The position numbers and the translations under genes were made by a program. Source: Bacteroidota bacterium (lineage in GTDB: Bacteria > Bacteroidota > Ignavibacteria > Ignavibacteriales > Ignavibacteriaceae). Taken from it: a stretch of 50,807 nt of DNA. The notes beneath the pieces are model-generated. The model did not search any database, was not told the origin of the DNA, and was given only the letters and a program-made list of their open reading frames with translations. This document shows, one piece after another, positions 27,633 through 36,515 of this stretch. How positions within the stretch are numbered: position 1 is the first letter of the stretch; each line of letters begins with the position of its first letter. The DNA lies in NCBI GenBank assembly GCA_023453665.1, contig JAEXTA010000084.1, positions 1 to 50,807 of the forward strand, written 5' to 3'.

Positions 27633-28186
27633 GATTCAATTAAGTATTTAATTCGCAAGTTGAAAAGACTATACGAAGCAATGATTGTTATTATCATATT
27701 AATTTTTACAGATAAAGGATTTAGTGAGAATTCAATTAAAATAATTCCACCAAAAGTGAATCTTTATAATTTTTATTTGGATTAAATTCCCCTGGCATTG
27801 CAGATCGTGAAAGGGAACGATCTGTGTAGTTCTGATTATTTCAGAATCGCAAAATCAAGTCTCAAACAATACTGCTGGTTGATAGTTGTACAGTTTTTAT
27901 AAGATCTTTCTTAAACCATGAATGTGAAAAGCTTTGATTTTGCAATGCTGCATTCTTAGTTTCATTTCGCTGAATGTAACGACTTTCATTACCTTCCCTC
28001 TTTAAAATCAATAAAATTCTAAAGTGGTTTTTCCCCCTCAATTCTATAAGCACTGATTACGAGAGAAAAAATAAGCACTTTTAGGCAATAATGGTAATTC
28101 TTAAATCTGATTTTAAAAATTCTGTCTCAGAATCGGATAGGCACAATTTGATGAGTATTGTGAATTAGTTGCGGATCATTCAATAA
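27633..28186. other. Intergenic region with a hairpin
   Basis: 554 bp without a supported gene. It includes an inverted repeat CAGATCGT/ACGATCTG (27801-27808/27817-27824, 8-base loop) and CACAAT/ATTGTG near 28142-28162. A 63-codon minus-strand frame has no family resemblance. Confidence 0.45.
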
Positions 28187-28510
28187 TTATTTAATAAGTA
28201 TGAAAAGTACTTTAGTTTTTTCTTTTGCAGTAACCAGGTAATGGATGTTTGATGTGAGATGAAAATATTCATTCATCTTAATATGATTTATTGTTCCGTT
28301 GATTTTTAATTCTAATGTGCCTTCTATTACGAGCAGCATAATCTCATTTGGAGTAGAACTTTCCATTAAAGACTCATCTTTATCAAATGCATAAAGTGTA
28401 ACAGAACCATTATTTCTTTTAATTATTTGTTTACTAACAATGGCGTCGGTCTGATAGTTTAGCAGTCCGGTTATTGATTTGGGTGTGATCGGAAGTAACA
28501 TTTGATTCAT
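28187..28510 (-). CDS. Small cupin-domain protein
   Basis: A 107-residue single-domain protein with a cupin pattern: GSVTLYAFDKDESL, then NEIMLLVIEGTLELKING, then KMNEYFHLTSNIHYLVTAKE. The usual metal-binding histidines of motif 1 are not obvious, so it may be a ligand-binding rather than enzymatic cupin. No signal peptide, so it is cytoplasmic. It stands alone, downstream of a terminator that ends the fibronectin gene. Confidence 0.75.
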   Translation of the reverse strand: MNQMLLPITPKSITGLLNYQTDAIVSKQIIKRNNGSVTLYAFDKDESLMESSTPNEIMLLVIEGTLELKINGTINHIKMNEYFHLTSNIHYLVTAKEKTKVLFILIK

Positions 28511-28562
28511 ATATTATTTCTTTTTATAAAATTGTATTAAACATTTTTGATTGAATTAACAT

Positions 28563-28594
28563 AAAAAAAACCCGCTCCAACCGGAGAGGAGCGG
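28563..28594 (-). terminator. Rho-independent terminator of the fibronectin-III gene
   Basis: On the minus strand CCGCTCC / GGAGCGG (7 bp, 9-base loop) is followed by eight T. It sits about 70 bp past the stop of the gene at 28664-29053. Confidence 0.85.
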
Positions 28595-28663
28595 ATTATT
28601 TTGGAGATTTGGATGGACGGTTTATTTAAATTTTAACATAGTATCGTTGCATTCTCAAAAAGA

Positions 28664-29053
28664 TCATTTACCGGTTTTTTCCCCGGTAAACACATCAACA
28701 TAATTACTACCGCCGCTTTCCACTCCCGAATTATTTACAGATACAACATAGTACACGTATTTCATATTAGTCTTTACCTTTTTGTCAGTGTACTTTGTGT
28801 CTGTAACCTTTTCCAGCAAATTAAAATCCAGTTGAGAAGCTTCCTTGCTCTCATTCATCTGTCCTGTTTCAGCCCTGTAAAGGTGATATACTGAAACTTC
28901 GGATGCTACAGGTGCTTCCCACATCAGCATCACGGAAGTTTCGTTAACTTCTGCCTTTAAATTTTTAGGTGAGTCGTTCCCGGCATAGATAATGGCAGCA
29001 ACGAGGATAACAAAATAAATCGCCGTAAGAATAAACCTCTTTCTGCTGTTCAT
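28664..29053 (-). CDS. Membrane-anchored fibronectin type III protein
   Basis: 129 residues. The ATG at 29053 is chosen because AGGAGGT lies 6 bases upstream; an in-frame ATG at 29083 has no such site. An N-terminal hydrophobic stretch (about 9-25) is a signal or anchor. One fibronectin-III-like domain follows (about 30-122: LKAEVNETSVMLMWEAP, VYHLYRAE, KYVYYVVSVNNSGVES). Likely an extracytoplasmic adhesion or scaffold module. A sigma54-like GG-N10-GG promoter candidate lies about 50 bp upstream. Confidence 0.75.
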   Translation of the reverse strand: MNSRKRFILTAIYFVILVAAIIYAGNDSPKNLKAEVNETSVMLMWEAPVASEVSVYHLYRAETGQMNESKEASQLDFNLLEKVTDTKYTDKKVKTNMKYVYYVVSVNNSGVESGGSNYVDVFTGEKTGK

Positions 29054-29276
29054 AATATGACCTCCTTGCATCTTTGTTTTCAAATCTTTCTCGATTTACA
29101 AATGCCAAAAGTTAAGCCAGCGCACAGGAAGAGGAAAAGCTAAATCTGGTTTAATTATTAAGCCTTTTAAATGAAGGATTTTTTTGAAGAATGCCGGAAT
29201 TGAAGAAATCCGACAATAACCTCATTATTTTTTTCAGTTCAGATTAGTGATTTGCGTGTATTTGAAAGACGGATAT

Positions 29277-31961
29277 TTAGCTGGTTGAATCTGGTTTATG
29301 AATAACTTTTACATTATTAAAATAAAAGTATTCAATGAGTGTGTTGAGGTAAGGATGATACTTATTCGGCATCTTTTTGAATTTTACACCGAGTTTGTCC
29401 TTTAGTTCATCGATCGGGATTTCTTTATCAATATTAAGTGATAAGTTGGAAATATATTCGGATAACTTATTTGAAATTCTTTTTTTTACAAATTCATCAT
29501 TTGAAGTTGTAATGCTTGATACCGTCTTTTCCAAATCAAATTCATTATTACAAAACTCACGGAAGAAAACCCCCCTCAGATATTCTGATATTGTGCTTCT
29601 GTGTAATCCCCCAAGTTCTGTTGCTGTTTCTGAAATTGAACTATGTGAAAATTCTTTGGCTTTTAGTTTTTCAAAAATTCTTTCTTCAAGATTCTGATTG
29701 TTTTTCATACTTCCGATGATTTCAGCAGGGAGATATTTCAGATTTATAAAACCACTGTGATCTACCTTAGCAAGGATTGATGCTCTTTTAATAACATTTT
29801 CAAGCTGCCGGATATTTCCCGGCCAATTGTAAGAAATGAATGCCTCCAACGCCGGTTCAGCTAACTTTAAGTTTTGAGCATCTTCTTTCATAAGAAAATA
29901 ATTTGTGAGTGCAATCAGATCGGTCTTTCTTGACCTCAATGGTGGAATTTTAATTTTTATAACATTTAATCTGTAGTAGAGATCTTCGCGGAATCTCTTT
30001 TCACGCATTATAGATTCAATATTTTTATTTGATGCTGCAATTATTCTTACATCAACTTTATTTGTTTTAGTACCGCCAACACGGTTAAATTCGCCTGACT
30101 GGAGAACCCGCAGTAATTTTACCTGGAACATTTCGCTGGTTTCAGTAATTTCATCCAGAAAAATTGTTCCTCTGTCTGCTGTTTCAAAAAAACCTTTTCG
30201 CATTTTTTTTGCGCCAGTAAAAGCACCTTCTTCATAACCAAACAACTCACTCTCCAGAAGTGATTCAGGAAGTGCACCGCAATTAATTGTTATAAAGTTT
30301 TCATTTTTTCTGTCACTTAATTCATGGATAGCTTTTGCAATTAGCTCTTTCCCGGTACCGCTTTCACCATGTATTAAAACAGTTGCATCAGTAGGTGAAA
30401 TTTTCTTTACCAGGTCTATCACATCTGCAAGTTTGCTGTTCTTGGTATGGATGATATTATGGAAATTTACAATTTCAGTATCGATAACCGGTTTGATTTC
30501 TTCAACCTCATCCAGTCTTGATTCCATTTCAGACACTTCATCAAGATAAGTTTGGATTATTGCCGAAGAGGTTCCGTTGTCAGAATTATTTTTTATCTCA
30601 GCGATTGAGTCCTCCAGCTTCTGAATTTTTTGCCTGCTTTTATTTAACAGCGCTTCAATACTTGATTTCTCTTTTTCGATGGACTTTGTATGGCTCTGGA
30701 GTTTATTAACCTGATAGATCCCGGCTGCAATAACGGAAAGCAGAATTACAAATATTGGTTCGCCAGACATTAATATGTTCCGTGTAAACAATATTACTGA
30801 TGTGGTTATATAGATTAGTATCATTAGCCCGCCACTCAGGATCAGCCTTGAGAACAATATTTGGTTCTTGTAAGAAAATATAAAAATTACGGTGATCAGA
30901 ATTACTGATGAAATAAGTGTAACCCAGTAAGGAACTTTCGAAATAAATCTTTCACGCAAAATTGTATCAAGTGCATTTGCATGTACACCAATTAAAGGAA
31001 ATTCATCTTCAAACGGATTTGATGCGAATTCTGTATTTCTGATACCCAATGTTCCGATAAGTACTATCTTGTCTTTGAACTTTGCAAGCTCGGGATGAAC
31101 TTTTTTATCTGACGAATATGCCCTGTATAAGTGGAGAAAATCAGAGATGGCTATAGAATTTAGTGCATTAACCCCGCCGCAATAATTAATTTGCATGCGT
31201 GTATCATTCAACGGTATCCGGATAGATTTTTTTCCATTTAATAAATTTATTTTTGATGTTGAAGCAATGATTGAATCGCGTGGTAATTCAAAAAATATTC
31301 TTGCCAGTTCAAGACTTAGTGACGGCACTAATGTACCTGCCGGAATTTCACTGATTGTAGTATCAGTGTTAATTAAAAATAAGGGCACATTTCTTTTTGC
31401 AATACCATTCTCAAAATTTAAGTGCCCGAATCCCGCAGCACTTTTAATAAGTGAATTAAATGGTATATCAAAATTTTCACCGGAATAAAAAAGATTCTTT
31501 TTACTTAATTCATTGTCTGATGAATCACTATTTCCAAACTGATTATTTTGAGAATCATTGGTATCGGGTTTTTCAATTTTGTCAAAAAATCCGCCGACAG
31601 ACACTTTTCCTGATTTTCTGACTGATGATAAAATCCATCCTGTTTGTGCAGGGTAATCAGGACTTTTACTATCGAAGATAACATCGAGACCAATTGCTTG
31701 AACCTGAAGTTGGGACAATGCATTTATGAGCAATGAATAATAAACCCATTTTAATGGAGCTCTGCCGAGTGAATCAGTTATTGCATCATCTATAAAGAGA
31801 GTGATTATTGAAGAATCCTGTTCAACTTCTCCTCTCATTTTAAAGAGCTGATCATTATAAGTTATATCAAATTGTGATAATGGTTCAGCAAGGAGAATAT
31901 GAAACAGAATAATTGCCGCGATAATTATTAAATAAAAATTTGTTTTTTTGAAATTCTTCAA
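29277..31961 (-). CDS. CHASE2-domain, membrane-bound sigma54-dependent activator
   Basis: 894 residues starting at a TTG; no ATG precedes the next upstream stop, and the first membrane span begins at residue 9. A periplasmic CHASE2 sensor domain (about 30-335; ITLFIDDAITDSLGR, VILIGTLGIRN) is followed by three membrane spans (about 345-410) and a coiled coil (415-490). The sigma54 AAA+ domain (about 505-740) has Walker A GESGTGKE near 530, an intact GAFTGA loop near 577 and Walker B GTIFLDEI. A helix-turn-helix (SISETATELGGLHRSTISEY) lies near 780, with about 90 extra residues after it. CHASE2 usually pairs with kinases or cyclases; direct fusion to a sigma54 activator is uncommon. No receiver domain. 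Confidence 0.88.
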   Translation of the reverse strand: MKNFKKTNFYLIIIAAIILFHILLAEPLSQFDITYNDQLFKMRGEVEQDSSIITLFIDDAITDSLGRAPLKWVYYSLLINALSQLQVQAIGLDVIFDSKSPDYPAQTGWILSSVRKSGKVSVGGFFDKIEKPDTNDSQNNQFGNSDSSDNELSKKNLFYSGENFDIPFNSLIKSAAGFGHLNFENGIAKRNVPLFLINTDTTISEIPAGTLVPSLSLELARIFFELPRDSIIASTSKINLLNGKKSIRIPLNDTRMQINYCGGVNALNSIAISDFLHLYRAYSSDKKVHPELAKFKDKIVLIGTLGIRNTEFASNPFEDEFPLIGVHANALDTILRERFISKVPYWVTLISSVILITVIFIFSYKNQILFSRLILSGGLMILIYITTSVILFTRNILMSGEPIFVILLSVIAAGIYQVNKLQSHTKSIEKEKSSIEALLNKSRQKIQKLEDSIAEIKNNSDNGTSSAIIQTYLDEVSEMESRLDEVEEIKPVIDTEIVNFHNIIHTKNSKLADVIDLVKKISPTDATVLIHGESGTGKELIAKAIHELSDRKNENFITINCGALPESLLESELFGYEEGAFTGAKKMRKGFFETADRGTIFLDEITETSEMFQVKLLRVLQSGEFNRVGGTKTNKVDVRIIAASNKNIESIMREKRFREDLYYRLNVIKIKIPPLRSRKTDLIALTNYFLMKEDAQNLKLAEPALEAFISYNWPGNIRQLENVIKRASILAKVDHSGFINLKYLPAEIIGSMKNNQNLEERIFEKLKAKEFSHSSISETATELGGLHRSTISEYLRGVFFREFCNNEFDLEKTVSSITTSNDEFVKKRISNKLSEYISNLSLNIDKEIPIDELKDKLGVKFKKMPNKYHPYLNTLIEYFYFNNVKVIHKPDSTS

Positions 31962-32397
31962 GGTCGATAGTTGATTCGTTTATAAATAGTTTTAAAAACT
32001 AAATTCTTCTTAATGTTAATAAAAAGGCTTTTTTGTGAAAAAATGGCAGAGCTGGTAATAAACTGATTGAATTTAGGACTATCCAGATTAAATAAAAATG
32101 GATTTATCGTGATATACCAAAATTTTAAAGGTTATTCTCTCATTTCAATTAGAAGCAACAACTGAAGATGAGAATATTAATTCATCGTGTAATATCTTCC
32201 TCATGCAATGTTTGATTTATCACAATCGTTGTCAAGCCAGCTTAGCCCTTTATAATTTTACGGAATAGTGTTTACGAAAAGGCAAAAAAATATTTTTCTG
32301 TTTGAGCCCCGTTTCTTTCTTACTAATTTTCAACATCACATTTGTATTCCATTTGTGAATTGAAAAATTATTCAGACATTATTTCCTGAAATATTTG
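31962..32397. promoter_or_regulatory. Divergent intergenic region between two sigma54 activator genes
   Basis: 436 bp separating the TTG at 31961 (minus) from the ATG at 32398 (plus). It must hold both promoters. I found no convincing GG-N10-GC sigma54 site and no strong terminator. Confidence 0.4.
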
Positions 32398-35300
32398 ATG
32401 CGAAATATCTTTCATTTACTGACCGGTTTTGCTCTTGCCAGTATTTTCATAATTCTTTTTTGTGGTAAGATGGTTTACAGTCAGAAGTTCCCGGTTGTTC
32501 ATTATACCAAAGACCTTGAACTTCCCGGCAACCAGGTGCTATCGATTTTTCAGGATAATAAAGGTTATATGTGGTTTGCAACTTCGATGGGTTTAGTAAA
32601 ATATAATGGAAGTGACTATAAAATATTCGGAAGAATTAACGGCTTGAGCAGTAACTGGGTTTTTGATATTACCGAAAGTGCAAATGGAGATTTATGGATC
32701 GCAAATGAATTTGGAATAGACAGGCTGAAAGGTAATGACGTAAAAAGCTGGAGGCTCAGTGAAACAGAAGACAGGTTCGGAACGTATGCTGATTCTTATG
32801 GCAGAGTGTGGGCTTACAGTACAGTTTATAACGGAGATATTTTTTACTTCAAAAACGACTCACTGAATAATTTTTCTGATCAATTTAATTTCAAACATCA
32901 AACCGTAATCAATATAACAGAGGACACTGAAGGCGGTGTTTATATACTTACAAAGAATGGTAAATTGTATAAATTTTTTGCCGGAAAACTTGAACAGATA
33001 TTCATTGATGAATTAAAATCTGCGATAGTTACTTATTCATTCTTTGACAAGACAGGCAGTCTTGTTCTTTGTTCTGTAAAAGGCGTTGCTGTAATATCTA
33101 AAAATGAAATTCAGAAATCATCAGCACAGAATATTATAATACCTAAATGGGTATTGAATACCCAGATAAATTTTGGTTTACAGAGTTACACCGGAAGTTA
33201 CTGGTTTGCTTCTAACAATTCAGGTCTGTTCAGGATAAAGAAAATTAATGGCGACTATGAAAAAGAAATACTAAATGTAAGCGAGCAGAATGGTTTATTG
33301 AGCAATACTATTCTTCATCTTACTGAAGATTTCGAAGGCAATATATGGATTGGTCATCCCACAAGAGGTGTCTCGAAAATATCATCTCTAAAATTCAGCA
33401 GTTTCGGAAATGAAAACGGACTTGAGGCGAATGCGATACTTACTGTTAATGAACTGAACGGTCTAATTCATTGTGCTACTGAATCCGGACTATTCAAGTT
33501 TGATGGTGACAGGTTCAGCAGAATTGCAAAAGATAATATGATTTCCAATCTGCCGGTATTATGTACGTTAAAAGGAAGCAGCAATGATATACTTTACGGA
33601 ACGGTCAGCGGGTTATTCAGGTTCAAATCAGAATCTGAAATAAAACATATCGGATTAAAACAAAAAGTAATTCGTTCTTTACTGCGGGATCATAACGGGC
33701 AGATCTGGATCGGAACACACGAAGGCATAATGTCGATGAACAATGACGATGTTTTTGTAGAACATGATTTTGATGTATCAAAAGAATCGATATCAAAACT
33801 GTATGAAGTGAATAACAGAGATCTGTATGTTGGTACTGAACGCGGGTTATTTATAATTGAAAACGGGACTCTTCCTTATGAAAAGAAAAATATAATTGCT
33901 CCTGATACTTTAAGTTCCTTAAGTGAAGAAATAAATGATATCATTTCTGACAGACATCAGAATATGCTGATTGCTACCAGGAAAGGTATTACCGTTTTCA
34001 ATGAGAGAAAGATTTTAAAAGAAGTTTCAAATTTAAATGGAATTGATGTAGTTGCTCTTTTCATAGACTCAAAAGATAATTTGTGGGCGGGCACTTCCGC
34101 AGGCTTATATCAGCTTAAACTTCAAAATGATGTTTATAAAGTTGTGAACAGGTATTCACAGGATGATGGTCTGGCATCAAATGAATTTACTCTAAGCGGA
34201 ACAATTTATGAAAAACCAGATGGTTCAATTTATTTCGGTTCATTTGAAGGATTAACTGTTTATAAAGCATCAGAAGATATAATAGTAACCGCCAAACCCA
34301 GATGTTATATAAATAACATAAGTGTGAATGATTCAATTTACATGTTTGAAAATATTTCGGAACTGGAACTCAGTACTTCCCAGAACAAAATCAGATTTTT
34401 ATGTGAAGGTTTATCATTTTATAATGAAAAGGCTTTAAAGTTTGAATACTATCTGCATCCACTTGAAGAAGAATGGTCGAATGTTACAAACAACCCCGCA
34501 ATTACTTACGGTTATCTTAAACCGGGTGATTACATTTTTAATATTCGGGTAGTAAATCAATTTGGAATTGTTAGCGATGAAAGAACATTATCATTCACAA
34601 TACTTTCTCCTTTTTATTTAAGATGGTGGTTCATTCTTCTCATAGTATTAATACTTGTATATGCAGGATACAAAGTAAATAATCTCAGACAGAATCACAT
34701 AAGCAAAAGAAATTTGCTGCTTGAAATGATGGTAAATGAAAAAACCAAGCAACTGGAAGAAAAATCAAAAGGGCTTGAAGAAAGTAAAATTCAACTGCAG
34801 GAACAATATGAAGAACTAAAAATTGCTCAGAACGAACTTGTTGAAAAACGTGAATTGGAGAAAGCTCATTCCGAAATTCAATTATTAAAAGATAGGCTTA
34901 CAAAAGAAAATATTTACCTGCGTGAGAAACATGGAATTATACAGGAAGTCAGTTCAATTATTGGAAGAAGCACCTCAATACAGGAAGTAAGAAAAAAAGT
35001 TGTTGAAGTTGCCCCAACAGACTCAACTGTATTGATTACAGGTGCAACCGGAGTTGGAAAAAACCTGGTTGCCGAAGCAATTCATGATTTAAGTCACCGC
35101 AACAACAGGGCTTTGATAACTGTCAACTGCGCTGCAATTCCGGATTCATTAGTTGAGAGTGAATTATTCGGTCATGAAAAAGGTTCTTTTACCGGCGCTG
35201 CTTCAAAGCGGGAAGGTAAATTTGAAGTAGCTGATGGCAGTACAATATTTTTGGATGAAATCGGAGACATGCCATTGCCGGTTCAGGCAAAGTTATTGAA

Positions 35301-35928
35301 TGTTCTTCAGTCAAAAACATTTACACGAGTCGGAGGCAATCAGCAGATAAATGTTGATGTAAGAATAATTACTGCAACAAATCATGATCTCATCAAACTT
35401 GTGGAAGAGGGGAAATTCAGACAAGACCTTTACTATCGTATAAACATCTATTCAATTCACATTCCGCCTTTGAGTGAGCGGCGGGATGATATTGAACCAA
35501 TAGCAAAGTACTTCATAGACAGGTTTGCTAAAATGATGAACAAAAAAATTACCGCAGTTACAAAAAGTGCACTTAATGTGCTTGAAAATTATCCATACCC
35601 GGGAAATATCCGGGAACTGGAGAATATTATTCATCGTGCCATGATCATATCAAAATCAGAAACGATTTCTGATGAAGATATTATTATTCAGTCATCATCT
35701 GAAAAGAATAAAGAAGGGCAGAATAAAAATTTCATTACAAAAGAAAACAATTTTGTCCATCTGGAAGAAATGGAACGAGATTATATTCTAAAAGTGCTTG
35801 AACATACAGATGGTAAAATAAGCGGCAGCAACGGTGCGGCTGAAATTCTTGGATTACATCCCAATACTCTGCGTTCACGAATGGAAAAACTGAAAATAGT
35901 CTTCGGGAATAAAAATGTTAGTGAATAG
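32398..35928 (+). CDS. Reg_prop/Y_Y_Y sensor fused to a sigma54 activator
   Basis: 1176 residues; ATG 32398 is preferred over the adjacent TTG. After a signal anchor come Reg_prop beta-propeller repeats (about 30-640; GYMWFATSMGLVKYNG, GDLWIANEFGIDRL, GQIWIGTHEGIM). A Y_Y_Y domain (about 660-735), one membrane span (742-762) and a coiled coil (775-850) follow. The AAA+ domain (about 860-1100) has Walker A GATGVGKN near 882 and GSFTGA near 928, instead of the canonical GAFTGA. A Fis-type helix-turn-helix (GAAEILGLHPNTLRSRM) lies near 1140-1165. The sensor half is that of Bacteroides hybrid two-component systems, but kinase, receiver and AraC output are replaced by a sigma54 activator. It probably senses a periplasmic ligand and directly drives sigma54 promoters. 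Confidence 0.9.
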   Translation: MRNIFHLLTGFALASIFIILFCGKMVYSQKFPVVHYTKDLELPGNQVLSIFQDNKGYMWFATSMGLVKYNGSDYKIFGRINGLSSNWVFDITESANGDLWIANEFGIDRLKGNDVKSWRLSETEDRFGTYADSYGRVWAYSTVYNGDIFYFKNDSLNNFSDQFNFKHQTVINITEDTEGGVYILTKNGKLYKFFAGKLEQIFIDELKSAIVTYSFFDKTGSLVLCSVKGVAVISKNEIQKSSAQNIIIPKWVLNTQINFGLQSYTGSYWFASNNSGLFRIKKINGDYEKEILNVSEQNGLLSNTILHLTEDFEGNIWIGHPTRGVSKISSLKFSSFGNENGLEANAILTVNELNGLIHCATESGLFKFDGDRFSRIAKDNMISNLPVLCTLKGSSNDILYGTVSGLFRFKSESEIKHIGLKQKVIRSLLRDHNGQIWIGTHEGIMSMNNDDVFVEHDFDVSKESISKLYEVNNRDLYVGTERGLFIIENGTLPYEKKNIIAPDTLSSLSEEINDIISDRHQNMLIATRKGITVFNERKILKEVSNLNGIDVVALFIDSKDNLWAGTSAGLYQLKLQNDVYKVVNRYSQDDGLASNEFTLSGTIYEKPDGSIYFGSFEGLTVYKASEDIIVTAKPRCYINNISVNDSIYMFENISELELSTSQNKIRFLCEGLSFYNEKALKFEYYLHPLEEEWSNVTNNPAITYGYLKPGDYIFNIRVVNQFGIVSDERTLSFTILSPFYLRWWFILLIVLILVYAGYKVNNLRQNHISKRNLLLEMMVNEKTKQLEEKSKGLEESKIQLQEQYEELKIAQNELVEKRELEKAHSEIQLLKDRLTKENIYLREKHGIIQEVSSIIGRSTSIQEVRKKVVEVAPTDSTVLITGATGVGKNLVAEAIHDLSHRNNRALITVNCAAIPDSLVESELFGHEKGSFTGAASKREGKFEVADGSTIFLDEIGDMPLPVQAKLLNVLQSKTFTRVGGNQQINVDVRIITATNHDLIKLVEEGKFRQDLYYRINIYSIHIPPLSERRDDIEPIAKYFIDRFAKMMNKKITAVTKSALNVLENYPYPGNIRELENIIHRAMIISKSETISDEDIIIQSSSEKNKEGQNKNFITKENNFVHLEEMERDYILKVLEHTDGKISGSNGAAEILGLHPNTLRSRMEKLKIVFGNKNVSE

Positions 35929-35969
35929 TTAGGATCAGGTACACAAGTCTTCATTTTTTAATTTGACCA

Positions 35970-36004
35970 CATACGATATTTCGTATATCACGAAATATCG
36001 TATG
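35970..36004. repeat. Perfect 15-bp hairpin
   Basis: CATACGATATTTCGT / ACGAAATATCGTATG with a 5-base loop, about 40 bp downstream of the Reg_prop-sigma54 gene. No T-run follows directly, so it may be a transcript-end stabiliser or an extragenic palindrome. Confidence 0.7.
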
Positions 36005-36113
36005 CAGATTCGGGCATAATAATTTTATTTAATTCGTTTTTTAATCAATCTCTCCAAATTTGTTCTGGTACATTTTTTAAGTAGCAATTTCAATTTTTAA
36101 TAAAGAAATCAAA

Positions 36114-36422
36114 ATGTACCTTTTACATTCCTACAAAAATAACGACAATCTTATAGTATGTATTGAAGGAAGATTGGATTCCGAAGAAGAGATAGAACGA
36201 CTTTTGGATGATTATTTTTTAATGAACAAAGTAACATCTGAAAATCAATTTTACACTGAAAGAAATATTACTTCACTGACATTAGACTTATCCAAAACCG
36301 ATTTTATTTCAGAAAAATGTTTGAAGTTATTCCAGAAGTACATCACTTCAAATAAAATCGAATTCAAAAATTATCCGCTTTATATAGGAATGAGATTAGA
36401 AGAATTTTCTCTTCTGAAATGA
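36114..36422 (+). CDS. STAS-like small protein (tentative)
   Basis: 102 residues, cytoplasmic. The layout suggests a STAS/anti-anti-sigma fold: LIVCIEGRLDSEEEIERL then SLTLDLSKTDFISEKCLKLFQKY. The usual DSSG phospho-serine loop is replaced by ISEKC, so phosphoregulation may be lost. It lies between a sigma54 activator and a secreted BNR-repeat protein, in the same direction as both. Family call is by pattern only. Confidence 0.4.
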   Translation: MYLLHSYKNNDNLIVCIEGRLDSEEEIERLLDDYFLMNKVTSENQFYTERNITSLTLDLSKTDFISEKCLKLFQKYITSNKIEFKNYPLYIGMRLEEFSLLK

Positions 36423-36515
36423 CGAAATGAAAAATTAATCATTGAAAACAAAATTACACTAATAAATAAATGATAAATCAGTAATCATATTTTAGTATTT
36501 CAAAAAGGAGTATAA

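Noticed and set aside
27862..28053. 63-codon minus-strand frame between hydrolase and cupin genes
   Set aside because: Odd composition, no start signal or domain; probably non-coding.
32000..32400. Sigma54 promoters for the two divergent activator genes
   Set aside because: Candidate GG/GC pairs do not keep the 10-bp spacing.
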